From Dermatemys mawii (Eukaryota > Chordata > Testudines > Dermatemydidae): 64,000 nt of DNA. Position 1 is the first letter of the stretch, and every line of letters begins with the position of its first letter. Shown piece by piece: positions 1 through 11,765 of the stretch. The position numbers and the translations under genes are program-made. The stretch is taken from the NCBI GenBank assembly GCA_007922305.1, contig ML677343.1, positions 34,571,806-34,635,805 of the forward strand, given 5' to 3'. The notes beneath the pieces were generated by a model, which searched no databases, was not told the origin of the DNA, and worked only from the letters and a program-made list of their open reading frames with translations.

Positions 1-640
1 CTGTGTGCAGGGTCACTCTGGCAGGCCAGGGTGTTTGGAAACCCAAATTGCTGAGGAAGACATTGAAGAGCTGCTGTTGGTAAGCTGGCCCCGTCTCTTC
101 AGCCCAGGCACTCACCTCAAGAAGGAAGGTCAGCTTACAAACCGGCTTTTCCCAGCACTGCTTTTCTGGGTGGCTCTGAGAGCGAGCAGAGGGCAGCTCT
201 GTGACTCCAAAGGAGACTCCTGGAGCCTTCAAGGAAACTGCCCTCAGGAAGGCCATGTTCCAGCCCCACTCTGTGCCTACCAGGAGACAGCAACCCAGTG
301 TACTGGCCGGGGAAGGCAGGTTCAGCAAGCCCCAAGACGAGCCACTCAGCAGTTGGTACTACTCCTCTCCACCCTCTTCAGGCTTAGGGAGTCTGAGCCC
401 ATTCAAAAGGGAGTAGGAGAGTGGTAGACAAGACCCCCATCACCTTCAACACAAACAGCCTGTTAGCTCAGTTTGTATCATAGAGATCCCTGCTTGGCCA
501 TCGGGGGCACTGTAAGGCCTGCATAGGGGTATGCCATTGGTCAAATTCAGCCTTCAAGGTGCACTTGGCCACAGATAAAGGTGCTAGTTTATCATGGACA
601 ATGTAGGATATCTCTCAGCTTCCAGTACTGCTGATCATTA
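1..640. other. Mostly unique DNA; possible exon at its left edge
   Basis: No recognisable repeat or gene. A 140-residue frame runs from 5 to 427 on the plus strand. It resembles no family I know, and overlapping frames are open on the other strand, so I treat it as chance apart from the exon candidate at 11-79. Confidence 0.4.
11..79 (+). other. Candidate internal exon (69 nt), weak
   Basis: The segment is preceded by an AG at 9-10 and followed by GTAAGC at 80, which fits a splice acceptor and donor. It is 69 nt, a multiple of three, and open in the frame that ends in an acidic stretch (EEDIEELLL). A second frame is also open across it. Only 10 nt of upstream sequence is visible, so no polypyrimidine tract or branch point can be assessed. 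I do not recognise the peptide. Chance is the more likely explanation. Confidence 0.13.
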
Positions 641-740
641 CTCCACTCACTCCGGTGCACCTGGCATTGCCCACTGTCAGTAGACTGAAGACTGGGCTGG
701 ATGGACCTTTGGTCTGACCCAGTCTGGCCATTCTTATGTT
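641..740 (+). mobile_element. CR1 LINE 3'-end fragment
   Basis: The segment matches the 3' tail of the CR1 copy ending near 53644. Both contain the GGGCTGGATGGACC block, then GGTCTGACCC and TTCTTATGTT. It is a severely 5'-truncated remnant of about 100 bp in sense orientation, with no coding capacity. Confidence 0.75.
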
Positions 741-875
741 GGTCAGGGGGCGAACATCCGCACAGTGTGGGAGGAAGCATGATTAAAATCTCTCTCAAAA
801 TACCGGCCCTGAATATTCAGAGCCACTGAGTGCTCTCATTGACTTAGTTTGGAGCTATGGGGACTCAGTATCTTA

Positions 876-1127
876 GGGGGTGTCTTCACAGCAAAGAAAA
901 ACCCAGGGCTGGTCTGTGCCAGCTGACTTGGGCTCATGGGGCTCAAGCAGTGGAGCTGTTTCATTGCTGTGTAGACCTCTGGGCTCAGGCTGGACTCTGG
1001 GATCCTCCCTCCCTGCAGGATGCCAGAGCCCGGGGTCCCACCTGGGCCCAGAATTCTACCCAGCAATGAAACAGCCCCACGGCTGGCATAGGCCAGCCAC
1101 AGGTGGCTAGTTGCTGTGTAGACACCC
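876..1127. mobile_element. Harbinger-type MITE, 252 bp
   Basis: Terminal inverted repeats (TIRs) are visible: GGGGGTGTCTTCACAGCAA on the left and TTGCTGTGTAGACACCC on the right. The element is flanked by TTA at 873-875 and 1128-1130. A TTA/TWA duplication and GGG ends are typical of PIF/Harbinger transposons. There is no transposase, so it is non-autonomous. The open frames through it on both strands are shadows. The element at 56984-57225 shares internal text (AGCTGACTT, GGGGCTCA). Confidence 0.7.
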
Positions 1128-1130
1128 TTA

Positions 1131-1887
1131 GAAAATCAGGCCCCATTATGTTCACTCAGAGCCTAGTGCTCCGTATTTATGTCAACTCTCTTCATACAAA
1201 AATGCAAACTTCGGGCACATCTGTTAGGAACACCTGGCGGAATGGGGCCATTCATCAGTCCCTCTCAGTCTCTTAGGGTAGATAAATTGAGCACAATTTA
1301 ACCTGTGGGAACCTGTACTTACTGACTTCTAGATTTTTGTAGGGAAATCTGGTTTTGAGCTAACATGCAAACACATTTTCTCCATGTAACAACAATAGAT
1401 AGTTCTAGCTCCGTCTGTGCTAAGTGTCTCTCTCTTGCTAGGTTTAATACCATCAGATTAGTTCAACATGGCACGGCTGGCGGGAGATGTCTCCAGACAA
1501 CTCAAGACCTGTGTGCACAGTGCTGTGTGCCACAGGCACATTAATCAGAGGGTGGATTACTGCTTTAGAAAGTCTGACCTCCTAGTAAGCCCAGGTATTG
1601 TTCCTCGGGAGCCCAGTTATTGTTCACAAACAAGAGAGGCAGAGGCAGACGCACTGTAAACATGCAAAAGTACAAGTGAATGGTTGGGGAGCAATGAAAC
1701 CATATGAAATGGCAGATGGGAAAAGAGCAGGCGGGACATACCACAAAGGAAGCAAAATGGCAGAAATTTATCTAGTTTTTGCTGAGAATAAAGGGGATTA
1801 TAAAATATGCAGGTAGCCAGAGAAATGGGATTGGAGAGATTCCAAGTTGTGGGTGTGTGTTCTCCCCAGCCACACTCCACAGCGGGG
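1131..1887. other. No identified feature
   Basis: I see no repeat or gene here. Short frames at 1468-1659 and 1598-1816 show no recognisable motif. Confidence 0.5.
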
Positions 1888-2051
1888 TAGAATAGTATAG
1901 TGGTTAGATCACAGAAGTGGATGTCAGAGAAGTCTGTTTTCTTAAACCTGTAATTTATATCACTGACTTGCTGAGTGGCCTTCATTCTTAACAATAACTA
2001 TAATAAAAAAAATCTTAACCTCCTTTCTGTTTTCATCTGTAAAGTTGGATA
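1888..2051 (+). mobile_element. Old CORE/MIR-like tRNA-derived SINE
   Basis: It begins with a tRNA A-box-like TATAGTGGTTAGA near 1896. Downstream are SINE core words, CACTGACTTGCTGAGTGGCC and TTTTCATCTGTAAAG. This order (tRNA-like head, core, tail) is that of MIR/CORE-SINEs. The copy is heavily diverged and interrupted by an A-rich stretch near 2005. Confidence 0.6.
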
Positions 2052-2835
2052 GAGCATAGGTACTTTTTTGAAGTGTCTGAAAAGTATGAATGCAAAGTAT
2101 AGCGTATGTTCAAAATAGCATTATTATTTCTTGTAGCATATACATAATGACCAGCTTTGATAAGTGAGGGCACACCGGAATAATGACATTTCCTTTCTGG
2201 ATGCCAGGAGGCCTTCAGTGCTGTCTCTCACAAGTAACCAAGTTATACGGATGGGTGTTCTGGCATAATCGCATTCGTTGTTACACTTCGGAACTTGCAA
2301 CTAGTAAGAGACTATTGGGATTTAGCAATATGGTTAGTGGAGACACAGAACTTCCCCACCCCCCTCAAAAAAAAATTAGATGATTAAGGTGACTGGAGGA
2401 GAGCTACACCTGTTCTCAACACCAGCTGCAACTTACTCAACAAAAGAATCTTAGCTGGATGGTCCCATGTACTCACACTTGTGCAGATTGTTAGCTGATG
2501 GCCAGATTAGACTAGATAATGAATTCTTCCCATCCCTGACTGATTCCGTGGTATGATGCATGGCCACAGCAAAGCATTCCTACAGCTGGTGTACCTGTCA
2601 ATGAGGAGCAACCCCAGGGCAAGGGGCAGTCTTTCAGGGGGTAGAGCTGGCATAGAAGCTCCTACAGCCCCCCCCCCCCTCCCCGGTGGCTGCCATCATT
2701 TGCCATCATTAGGACATGGTTGAGGCTTTCCTACAACCCTAGTGAGCTGTAGCTGTGTAGCAACACCTTGGGGCTTTGGCAGCTGGCATAATTAACAGCA
2801 GCCCCAAGGCTGCTCTGGCTTTTGCTGGGTGACTT
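2052..2835. other. Unique DNA with a poly-C tract
   Basis: A run of 12 C residues lies at 2668-2679. No gene or clear repeat is seen otherwise. The short frame at 2183-2383 is unrecognised. Confidence 0.45.
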
Positions 2836-3160
2836 AAGAACATAACATAATAACATAAGAATGGCCGTACTGAGTCAGACCAAAGGTCCATCCAGCCCAG
2901 TATCCTGTCCTCTGACAGTGGCCAATGCCAGGTGCCCCGGAGTGAGTGAACCTAACAGATAGTGATCAAGTGATCTCTCTCCTGCCATCCATCACCCTCC
3001 TCTGACAAACAGAGGCTAGGGACACCATTCCTTACCAGCCTGGCTAATAGCCATTAATGGACTTAACCTCCAGGAATTTATCCAGTTCTCTTGTAAACCC
3101 AGTTATATTCTGCGCCTTCATAACCTCCTCTGGCAAGGAGTTCCACAGGTTGACTGCAGT
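2836..3160 (-). mobile_element. CR1 LINE 3'-end fragment, antisense
   Basis: It is the same text as the 3' end of the antisense CR1 at 19926: AAGAACATAA, the complement of the TCCATCCAGCCCAGTATCCT block, and the coding tail read on the minus strand. The element stops abruptly at about 3160, inside the C-terminal coding region, so it is a 5'-truncated insertion of about 325 bp. The 3' end shows a duplicated ACATAA string. Confidence 0.85.
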
Positions 3161-3670
3161 GCACAGCTGGCCTAGGGTAGAGAGTGCAACTGTGACTTAG
3201 GGACACCTTTCGACATCCTCTAAGTTCCAGTCAAGGATCTGGGCCTCTTTGTGTGCGGCCTGCATACCACCTCAGCTAAGACTGAGACAAAAGAACCCTT
3301 GTGGGCTGCCCAAGCAGGGGGGAGCTCTGCTAAGCTTTACTCAGCTGGAGATTGCTCTTACATGCTGCACATCAGACAAAGGAAACCTGCTGAATTGGAT
3401 TCTTTGGTGGGATCTGGATAATTTTAATCTGCTCAGCTGAGTGGCTTCAAAATTCACAACGCTTCTCCTCCCTCCCGCGCTGTTATCAACTCCCCAATAT
3501 CAAAATGCAAATGGGAAGCTTGACATTAATTCCTTTGGCTCTGGTAGAATCCCAGCTCATAGACGTGCCTTATGCTCACCTTAAAAGAGATGCGACTGAG
3601 ATGGAGAGACGCAGACAGGAAGGTTTACTTTATTTGCCTGGGGTCATCAACAGACTAGGGTCATTTAGAC
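3161..3670. other. No identified feature
   Basis: No gene or repeat is recognised. The frames at 3249-3440 and 3505-3708 have no motif. Confidence 0.45.
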
Positions 3671-3871
3671 CTGTGGTTTTCAGGCTTTTTTCATTTGCAG
3701 GTCCCTAAGCATTTTCAAATACAGATACACACCCCTTTAGAGATATTACACACAATCTGCAGACCCCCAGGAATCTGTGGACCCCAGGCTGAAAAGCACG
3801 GTTCCATGGTAACAACAACCTCTCACGGACTCCTTAGACACAGTCTGTGGACCCTCCGCTGAAAAGCACTG
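3671..3871. mobile_element. Short hAT-type MITE
   Basis: The left end reads CTGTGGTTTTCAGGC followed by TTTTTTCATTTGCAG. The right end reads GCTGAAAAGCACTG, roughly its inverted complement. This matches the common amniote hAT MITE with GTGGTTTTCAACC ends. An internal near-copy of the right end at 3790-3802 suggests a partial duplication. No convincing 8-bp TSD was found. Confidence 0.55.
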
Positions 3872-6415
3872 TTTTGTAGTGTTGGAAGCAGCAGCTGATT
3901 TCAGAGACTGTAGAGAGGACAGGCCCATTCTGATGGTTGATCGTTCTGAAACCTCACCTCTTGCACTGCAGAAAGAGGCTGGGAATTAACCAGAAGCCTT
4001 GTGGATTTTCTCTTGCTGTTGGTTTATATGGGAAGCAATCAGGAATGCCCAACACCTTACCCAGGAATCTGGGAAGAAGGTGATTTTGATTTTTTTCAGA
4101 ACCATTCAGTTCACCAAATAGTGTGTTGGCTCATCACTGAATCCCTTCAGCAACCTCACTATGTTTTGAAAAATATCAACCAGGGTCCCATATTTACCAT
4201 GAGGCCTTGAATGCTCTAGCCCCAGCAAGTTTAGTAGGGCTTAGGCACTATTTTTCACTGCTAATTAATTGGGAATAATTCTCTCTTGTGTTATTACTCA
4301 GTATTCGACAATAAATCAGGTAAAGACGAAGGAAAGCTTAAGACAAAGACTCAACAGAAACTTGCTTGTCAGAGCACTGGTCATTTCAACGAAGACGTGA
4401 TATTTTGTAATGTCTAACATCAAAAGTTTAAGGCTAATGGGGGAGAGCAGCATGTTGGATTTTTGTGAGGGAAGGGGAGACAGAGATCAGGTTTCATGTG
4501 ACCCCTCCCTTCTTGGCAACATTTATTTTCCAGTGGTTCAGTCTAATTAATATAAGACTTGCTCAAGCACACCAGCCCTCATTGGACATGTCACTCGTTA
4601 ATCATGTGACCCTCCTAGCCTTGGGTAATGACCTTGAAAGAATATATCAGCTCATGATGGCGGGAGTGAAGAATTAAATTGTTTCTCTGAGTGCTTATGG
4701 TCATTGCTGGCAATTTATATGACACAGCTGCCCTAAGCCATCCGCACTGGCCATTGTGTAGTAATCATTTTCCCAGCCAGGAATGGATTGCCGGCCAGAC
4801 AGAGAGTGGTCCAAGCCATCTTGCATCTTGGTTTTATTTTGGGTCCTGTTTCTTTGTTTGAGGGGGAGGGCTATACAAATGGGAAATCCTCATGAAGGTT
4901 CGGAGATTGAAAACTCTGGGTGATATTTTTGTTGGTCTTCCATCTCGGGCTATACTGAACTATCCCCTCTGGTTTACAGTGTTTACATGGAGGGAGTTTT
5001 TTGACAATCACAGAAATAGCAGAAAAAATTCAAAACCATTATAAGGCAGCAGAGACTGTGTGAATGACTAAGGTCTCTGTCTGGATAGAGCTTGTGAGTC
5101 CTGGGGGATGTCAGGAAGACCTTACAAAACTTCCTGTCCTGTGGGGAATCAGGGCTGTGTATTTGGTTGGAATAACATTTGGGTAAAATTCTGGCATGAA
5201 TGTACCACCCTATCTAGATGAATGTATATGTACTTGAAAGTAGACATGACTGTTGATTATCATGTGAGCCCACTTGGCTGACACTTGGCATTCCTCTTGA
5301 GTGTCAGTAAGTATATTTTAGGAAGCACCCACACCGTGTGGGTTAAAAGGTGAACATCATTTTTGTTTGCTTGCTTGCTTCATTTATGTTAAGGATTAAT
5401 GGGGAGATATTTTCCATCTCGAGAGCTGTAATGAGTAAATGGCAGGCCTAGTTGTTACATATTGATATCTATCTAGTTTCAAATGGATTGAATAATTTGT
5501 TACAATTACTGGATTTTATAAATTATAGAAAATACATAGCTGTGGGGCTAAATAACTGATTGCCCTGTTACTGCCATATGTGCTGTTTTTCTCTAAATAT
5601 AGACAGTCAATAATTATCACTGGAACCATTGCTAAAATCAGAGTGGATCAAGAACAAAAAGGAATCTCAGTGTTTATTAACATTTTTTTAATGAAATAAC
5701 CCTATTTCTTTATGCCTTTCATAAATTTGGCACTGACTTTTAGGTCATTTTAATTCAGCCATGAGGTTTTGTTCTGTTAAAAAATACTTACACAAAAAGT
5801 TAAATACGTTATCTCAAGCTGCAGCATTTTGAAAATCCAAATAAAATAAATTTTATTCTTAATTTTTGCAAAAATTCCTTCCTAAAAGTAAAGGACAAGA
5901 GATTGTGTGTGTTTATTTGCATGGGCTTGTGTGAGTGCATGTGTGTGAGTAAACACATTTGTGTGTGTGCATGCACATCAGCCTGTTTGTGTTTCAAGGT
6001 GGGTACAAGCATCAGTTTGTGTTTGTCAATGTGTTTACTGTGGTATTTGTGTGAATCAGTGTATTAAATACACGTTCCCAGGATTTTTGGGCCAGCTATA
6101 AAATATTCTGTATCTCTTTCCAGTTTCAAACCACCTCCAGTTTAGGAGTTGGTCTCTTCTCCATAAACAGTATGTGATTGATTACGGAGGCACATTAGCA
6201 TCACAGGAGTTGTGAGTTGATCAGCTTCCAATATGATGTGTTAAGTAAAAGTATTTTCTTTTATGTGTTTTGACTGTGTTGCCTTTCAACTTCATAGGCT
6301 GTCTTTATTTTCTTTTATTATAAGAGAGTATACGTGAGTGCCCATTTTCAGTAGTGCACATTATTTTGAACTGTCTCTTACTCATCTTTGTGTCGACACA
6401 CTCAAAGAGTTCTGA
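3872..6415. other. Unique DNA; TG-rich patch
   Basis: No gene is recognised. Irregular GTGTGT repeats lie at about 5905-6055. The 5380-5790 stretch is AT-rich and lacks repeat signatures, so it may hold old non-coding sequence. Confidence 0.4.
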
Positions 6416-6690
6416 TAGATTAGAGAGACACAATTTTCCTTTACAGAAATCCTGCTAGTTTGTCCTATCATACCAGGTTTATCCAGTTGGTTTATCATTC
6501 TATTTTGATAATTTCAGCCAATTTACTTGCAATTTGGTACAAAGCCTGCTGGTGTGTAACTTCTGGAATCACCTCTAGAGCTACCCTCCAAGGCTCTCAT
6601 CTGGTAGCCAGTTTTAAGGAGGGATTGCATATTTTTGTTAGCAGATCAGCCACTTAATTCTTAAATTCTTTCAAAACTCTGACCTTTTCC
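6416..6690 (-). mobile_element. Old, diverged CR1 fragment, antisense
   Basis: The text parallels 21240-21420 of the better-preserved CR1. Shared words include TTTCCTTTACAGAAA and GGAATCACCTCTAGAGC, in the same order with several indels. It corresponds to the CR1 reverse-transcriptase region. No usable frame remains, so it is clearly older than the copy at 19926. Confidence 0.5.
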
Positions 6691-6974
6691 TGATCCTTGC
6701 AATTTATTGCTCCTTGGCTTTTCTTTGTGTTCTAGTACCTCTTCTATTGTCATTTCCATCTCTGGCAGTGCCTCATCTTTATATCTTTGAACCTGAAAAC
6801 AGAATGTCCTGGGTCGCTGTTGCCAAAACATCCCTCACCAACAGGTTACAGAGGCAGTCTCTCCCTTGCTTCATCTCTCCTGTTCTATTGGTTCAGAGCG
6901 CTGCAGGCTGAGGGCACATTGCTGTGGTGGGGGCACATTGGGACAGAAGAGAGTATCACCATAGAGTAGCCAAT

Positions 6975-7085
6975 ACCCTGGCACTGCCTGGAAGGTAGCA
7001 GACCCAGGAGCTGCTCTGAATCAGGCATGGCAAGGACTTGCACTGCTGATTCCCAGATGAGTACACTAGCCACTGGACTTCTGGC
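6975..7085 (-). mobile_element. tRNA-derived SINE fragment, antisense
   Basis: Read on the minus strand it has an A-box-like CAGTGGCTAGTGTACTCA. A B-box-like region follows, with AGTGCAAGTCC and GCCTGATTCAGAGCAG. This head is common in reptile SINEs. It lies a few hundred bp from an opposite-facing SINE at 7298. Confidence 0.5.
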
Positions 7086-7297
7086 TATTCTGGGGTCTCT
7101 GGAGATCTCATTTTGGCCAGAAAGTCTTTCCTGGACTTGGGACACTTTCCCAACAAACCTTTTTTCTAAATCGGTATATTTCCAGGAAGAGTTTGTTTTG
7201 ATAAATCGACATTTTCCAACAGAAAAACATTTTGCCGAAAAATTCCCCGGCCGCTCCAGAAAATAATCTTCCTTTTGTATGGGCGATATATGACGTG

Positions 7298-7440
7298 AAG
7301 CGTAGTCAAGTGGTTAGAGCAGTAGACTGGAGTTCTTTTGGATTCCTTTTCTAGCTCTATTACTGACTTCGTATCTCTCTCACTATGAGCAAACAAACTA
7401 ATTTCTCTTCCTTAGTTCCCCCATCCCGCTTTGGTTTTGC
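7298..7440 (+). mobile_element. tRNA-derived CORE-like SINE
   Basis: An A-box-like TAGTCAAGTGGTTAGAGCAG starts near 7302. Next comes a B-box region with GGATTCCTTTTCTAGCTCT, then ATTACTGACTT, which resembles the core of the SINE at 1888. The tail (TTCCTTAGTTCCCCCAT) matches the usual CAGTTCCCC block. It is decayed but ordered correctly. Confidence 0.55.
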
Positions 7441-10400
7441 TATGTGGGCAGAAGGTGTGGTAGAAGATTACTACTGGTGTTCTTTCATTTTTTTCTTCTC
7501 TAATATTTTTTCTTTGTAGAAAATCCCATATAGAAAGCTGTTTTCAGAGATGGTTAAAGATGCAGGGACATGGGTAAGGACTCAAGAGTAAGGAAATGTC
7601 AACATTAGGGTTGCACAGGAAGCCTTACGCCGACCAGTGTCTTTTGTGCATTACAACACAGTCTTTTTAATTACAGGATCACATACTGGTTCTCAGACAA
7701 TTCAATATATTCCACCTGTTTTTGTACTACCTTGAATACCATCTTTTTGCACCATGTTATACTCTGCATTTGTCAGACAAACAGGTCCATGGCAGAGTCA
7801 CAGGAAACTAAACATACCCAATATACTGCAGATTAGGCATGCAACACAGAGGAATAGTGAAGATTTGCCAGTATATATAGGGTCCTTAAGATTGCAGCCA
7901 TATTAGCTTTGAATACTAGCTCTGGCTTTTACTCTTGGGAATAGTGAGCAGGTGTGAACTCTGTGGGAAGCAGCTTTATCTTCTCTGGGTGGCAATGGCC
8001 TGTGGAGAGGCAAAATTTGGTATTGAGGAGCGGTCAGATGTTGTTAGTGCTGAAATTCATAGCTTTACGGTAGGCTCAATTCTAGCCCCAAGTGGCAATG
8101 TGGGGATCTGAGTTCTCTGGTCTTGCAGTGAGGGGCAAAATGGAATCCCTGTACAATCTCATCAGCCTCACGTTTACCAGGACCTTTTTATTTTTGCAGT
8201 AATCCTGAGCGTCTGATTTCAATGTGGATGACACCTTACCAGTTGGTTAGTTTGTGGGTTGATTTCCTATGAGAAGAGAGCCTTAAATACACCCTCGACA
8301 TTGCAATCAAACCAGACTTTATAGTTCACTCTTTTTTTAAAAATCAGTTAAAGGGGAGGCAAGCGCTGCAGGCTCCGTTCCCGATGCTGCGCTCTCCACA
8401 GTGATGTAAGCCTGCTCAGAGAGAGGAGAATATTTTTAATTTATTTATCTTGACAATATCAGGTGATTCAGTTGCTGGTGTTCTACATTAGCAGAGCAGA
8501 GCAGCAAGTATATACATATATATTTAGCATTTTTTTCTAGTATGTTCAGCTGAAAAGGCTTGGCTTGATTAATATTTTCCGCTGTCCGGTAACCATGGCA
8601 ATGGGGTCAGCAGATATAATACTTAATTTAATCTTCCGACTGCCTCAGTGTGCATCACCGGTGTCCCGAATAATAGAAAGCCTTTTGCTTCTCTCTCTCT
8701 CTCTCTCTCTGATTCTGTTGCCTCGTATATTATTATCTTTGCCCACATGACCCAAAAGGAATAAATTGTTTTCTTCATTCAGTATATGCAGTGGAAAAAA
8801 AACAATTCTCAACAACCCGCCCCATCCAGCAAATCCCGCCGCCCCCACCAAACCACCAGCCAGTCCACCCCCTCCCCACCACCTCTCCAGCAGCCAATCT
8901 CCACAGTATTACAGGGAACGTGGGAAGATTCTGAGAGCTTTCATAGCAGCACTGTAAAGGTTTGTGAAACACTCTTCGGCCAAATGAACCCATGCGGATT
9001 TTCCTCCCTGTCGCAAACCCCAGGTGATTGGCTAACACAGACTTGATGCCCTGTTTTGCTCTCCAGGTGGGTTAAGTGCATTGCTTTGTCTTCATTTGGC
9101 CCAGCTCCCCTGTTTATCTCATTTATTTTCGCTTCTCTTTCCCTCTAATAATTCCTTCTCTCTTTTTTTTTTATGGTGCCATGTTTTGCACAGTGAACAC
9201 ACCCCTTGCTCTTGCATTGGTTCTGGGGATTGGGGCAACCTGCCTTTTGGGTGCCAGGCAGACTTTGTGATAGTAAAAAGCAGACAAAATGCAGCTCCTT
9301 TTATGTGTTCAAAGAGTTGCTGTAAATTCTGTAATACCAGCTATCTTGCCTCCTCCCCTGTGCTCAGCAACAGAGAGAGAAATATTAGCTTGCATTAAAG
9401 AGACACTTTCTCCAAGATGGAGAGGCTATCAAAGGAGGGAGGAACTCCTGAAGTCTGATCATGAGGAATCTGCAGCCCAAATCCTTCAATTTCTGCTTGT
9501 TACTAATTAACTTTTTGTTAGTATTTCTTATTTAGTTTCTTTTTTGATGGCTGGAGTTCAGGGGAAAGAATAATTTTGAGGCAGGAGAGGTAGACGAGTG
9601 ATTTTAGTTTTTCCTTTTCCCAAGGCAGGGACAGCCAGATTGTCTGTATCGCTTGTTAATTGTCTTCAGTGTGGTTCCTTCAAACTTAAAGCACAGAAGG
9701 CCAAGGAGAGGCTGTTAAGGTCTCAGCAGTTTTCACTCTGATCTTGCTCACTGCATTTTGTCAAAGAATATCAGTCAAGTTGTTTTGACTCATTCTGACC
9801 TGGGTGTTGAGCGGCAGCTGGAAGGAGTGAATTTTGAAAGAGCCAAAGATGGTTGCATCAGCCCAGGTCTGAACACTGATCTGTTAGCATGTTTTGGTCC
9901 CAGCAGCCCTTCCAGTGAGGGAACAAAACTCCCTTTTGGTCTCTGAGGAATACCCTTGGCTTTTCCCTTTACCCTAACCACATCACCATGACTCTGATAA
10001 AAACATATTGATATAAGCAGGTTTGAAACCATCATTAACCAGAACCAGAGATTTCACCTGGAATTGGCCTAGGCCAGTTCAGCAGCCCAAGTCTGTACAT
10101 GCAGTAGGAGTGGCCAGTCCTTTCTAATAGCTGTATTCTTTACTCCTTTGAAATTCATAAAGGAACTGCTATTTTCATAGTACTGTGAAATTTTGAAACA
10201 CTCTCTAAAGTGCTAAGCATTCTTTTTATAGCTGAACTCATTTGCTCTTCATTTTTAAATACAGTTCTTTCTGTTTGGCACCTCTGATGTTCCATCCCAG
10301 CCCTTTCTTCTTTCAGGGATAATCCTGCCCTTACTTCCACAGGTGAAGAGGGTGCCTTGCAGTGAAACTGTTGTGGTTTTGCAGCAGGGAATGGGGAGGC

Positions 10401-10874
10401 TGGATTTTGTGAGGCAGACAGCGTAGAAGCACTGTCACATAGTGGCAGAACTGTGCTCTTTGGAGACTCTCTCTCAAGCATCACAGACAAATAAAGGACA
10501 TTGTGCATATATATGACTTGCTGCTGTCTCTTTATGACCATATGTATTTGTGATTGCTGCCATGGGTAAACAAACAGCACTGCACATGTTTGTGACAAAA
10601 GCCACATATGCATGTTCAAGAAGTTAGGGGGAAACGTGGGCAGTGGTCAGAACCATGTGCTCACAGTGTGATGGCTGAAGATATTTCTTTTGGTTCAACA
10701 ACAAAATGAAACAGTATTTCAATGCTATGATAATGGGTGTGATAGAAAACCTTACCATAGATAGAAAACATGAAACAGTGCATTTATGGATGGTTATTGT
10801 ACATCTTAGATATTGTCATGAGGCAAGATACCAAAGAACGAGTAACTTTAACTCCTTGAAAGTTTACTAATTCC
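7441..10874. other. Unique DNA with low-complexity patches
   Basis: No gene is recognised. There is a CT microsatellite at 8689-8710 and a C-rich stretch at about 8815-8905. The longest frame, 154 residues at 10155-10619 on the minus strand, has no family motif. The 8400-8680 stretch is AT-rich, repeat-free and may be conserved non-coding DNA, but this cannot be shown from one sequence. Confidence 0.35.
8689..8710. repeat. (CT)n microsatellite
   Basis: About ten uninterrupted CT dinucleotides. Confidence 0.9.
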
Positions 10875-10877
10875 TTA

Positions 10878-11166
10878 GGGTACGGCTACACTACCCGCCA
10901 GATCAGCAGGCAGCACTCGATGTCTCAGGGATTGATTTATCGCATCTCATCTAGACGCGATAAATCGATCTCCGAATTGAAGCCTGTACTCCACCTCAGT
11001 AGGAGGAGTAAGCGGAGTCGGCTGGGGAGCGGCCCTGGTTGACCTGCCACTGTGGGGACGGCCACGTAAGTCAAACTAAGATACTTTGACTTCAGCTACG
11101 CAAATAGCGTAGCTGAAGTTGCCTATCTTAATTCGACCTCTCCCTTCCCCCAGTGTAGCCCAGCCC
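10878..11166. mobile_element. Harbinger-type MITE, 289 bp, copy 1 of twin-hairpin family
   Basis: It is flanked by TTA at 10875-10877 and 11167-11169. The ends are GGGTACGGCTACACTA and CAGTGTAGCCCAGCCC. Two internal palindromes are visible: one around 10947-10991 (GATTTATCGCATCT facing AGACGCGATAAATC) and one near 11095-11123 (TTCAGCTACGC facing GCGTAGCTGAA). The copy at 27255 has the same ends and both palindromes. There is no transposase. Confidence 0.8.
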
Positions 11167-11765
11167 TTAGAAATGTATGGCCTATATGTGGTGGTGGTGG
11201 TGTCGGGTAGGTGGGGCTCGTTAGCCTCGGAAGGCAGCCCACCTAGGAGAAGGAAAACTCTGATTTAAAACCTCCACTGCCTTGCGGCAATACCCATTCA
11301 TGGGAAGGCTTGGGGAGTCAACCCTGAGATCAAATCTGGAGTTGGAGTCCCTAAGGCGGTCTGACACTGTTTTCAACATCATTCCAGCAACTCCTGCGAC
11401 GCCGCTGGTGCCAAGATGTATCGCCATTGTCTTTCCCTTGGATTTATCAGCTGCGTGGAGAGGGGGGTTTTGCTGCATGTGCAACAGCTGTTCCTCCATA
11501 TTACTTTGCCCAGGCTTGCGCCCTGGAGAGGATACTCCAACTTCGCTTCATAGCGTCAACACAACACGGGAAGCAGCAGTTTACCAGTTATAAGCCATTT
11601 GCTCGATTGGTGTAGAGCTGGCTCCAGGGGTTGCTTCCGACGGTGGGAGAGATTATTATGTCTCATTGGGCAGCTACCGCCTGCTTCAAGTTAGGCAGCC
11701 CCCAGCCAATAAAGTGCTGTCCCATCACAGTTCACCTGCTTCACTGGGTGCATGGGGCTTAGGAT

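Noticed and set aside
5..427. 140-residue open frame on the plus strand
   Set aside because: No family motif, overlapping frames are open on both strands, and it would read through the good donor site at 80. Kept only as the exon candidate at 11-79.
7298..7372. Possible tRNA gene
   Set aside because: The A-box-like text is followed by a degenerate B-box and SINE core sequence, with no cloverleaf. It is a SINE.
8775..9046. Overlapping proline-rich and glycine-rich frames on both strands
   Set aside because: They follow from a C-rich low-complexity tract; open frames on both strands are expected there.
10155..10619. 154-residue open frame on the minus strand, the longest outside repeats
   Set aside because: Composition is ordinary, there is no recognisable domain, and no splice or promoter context supports it.
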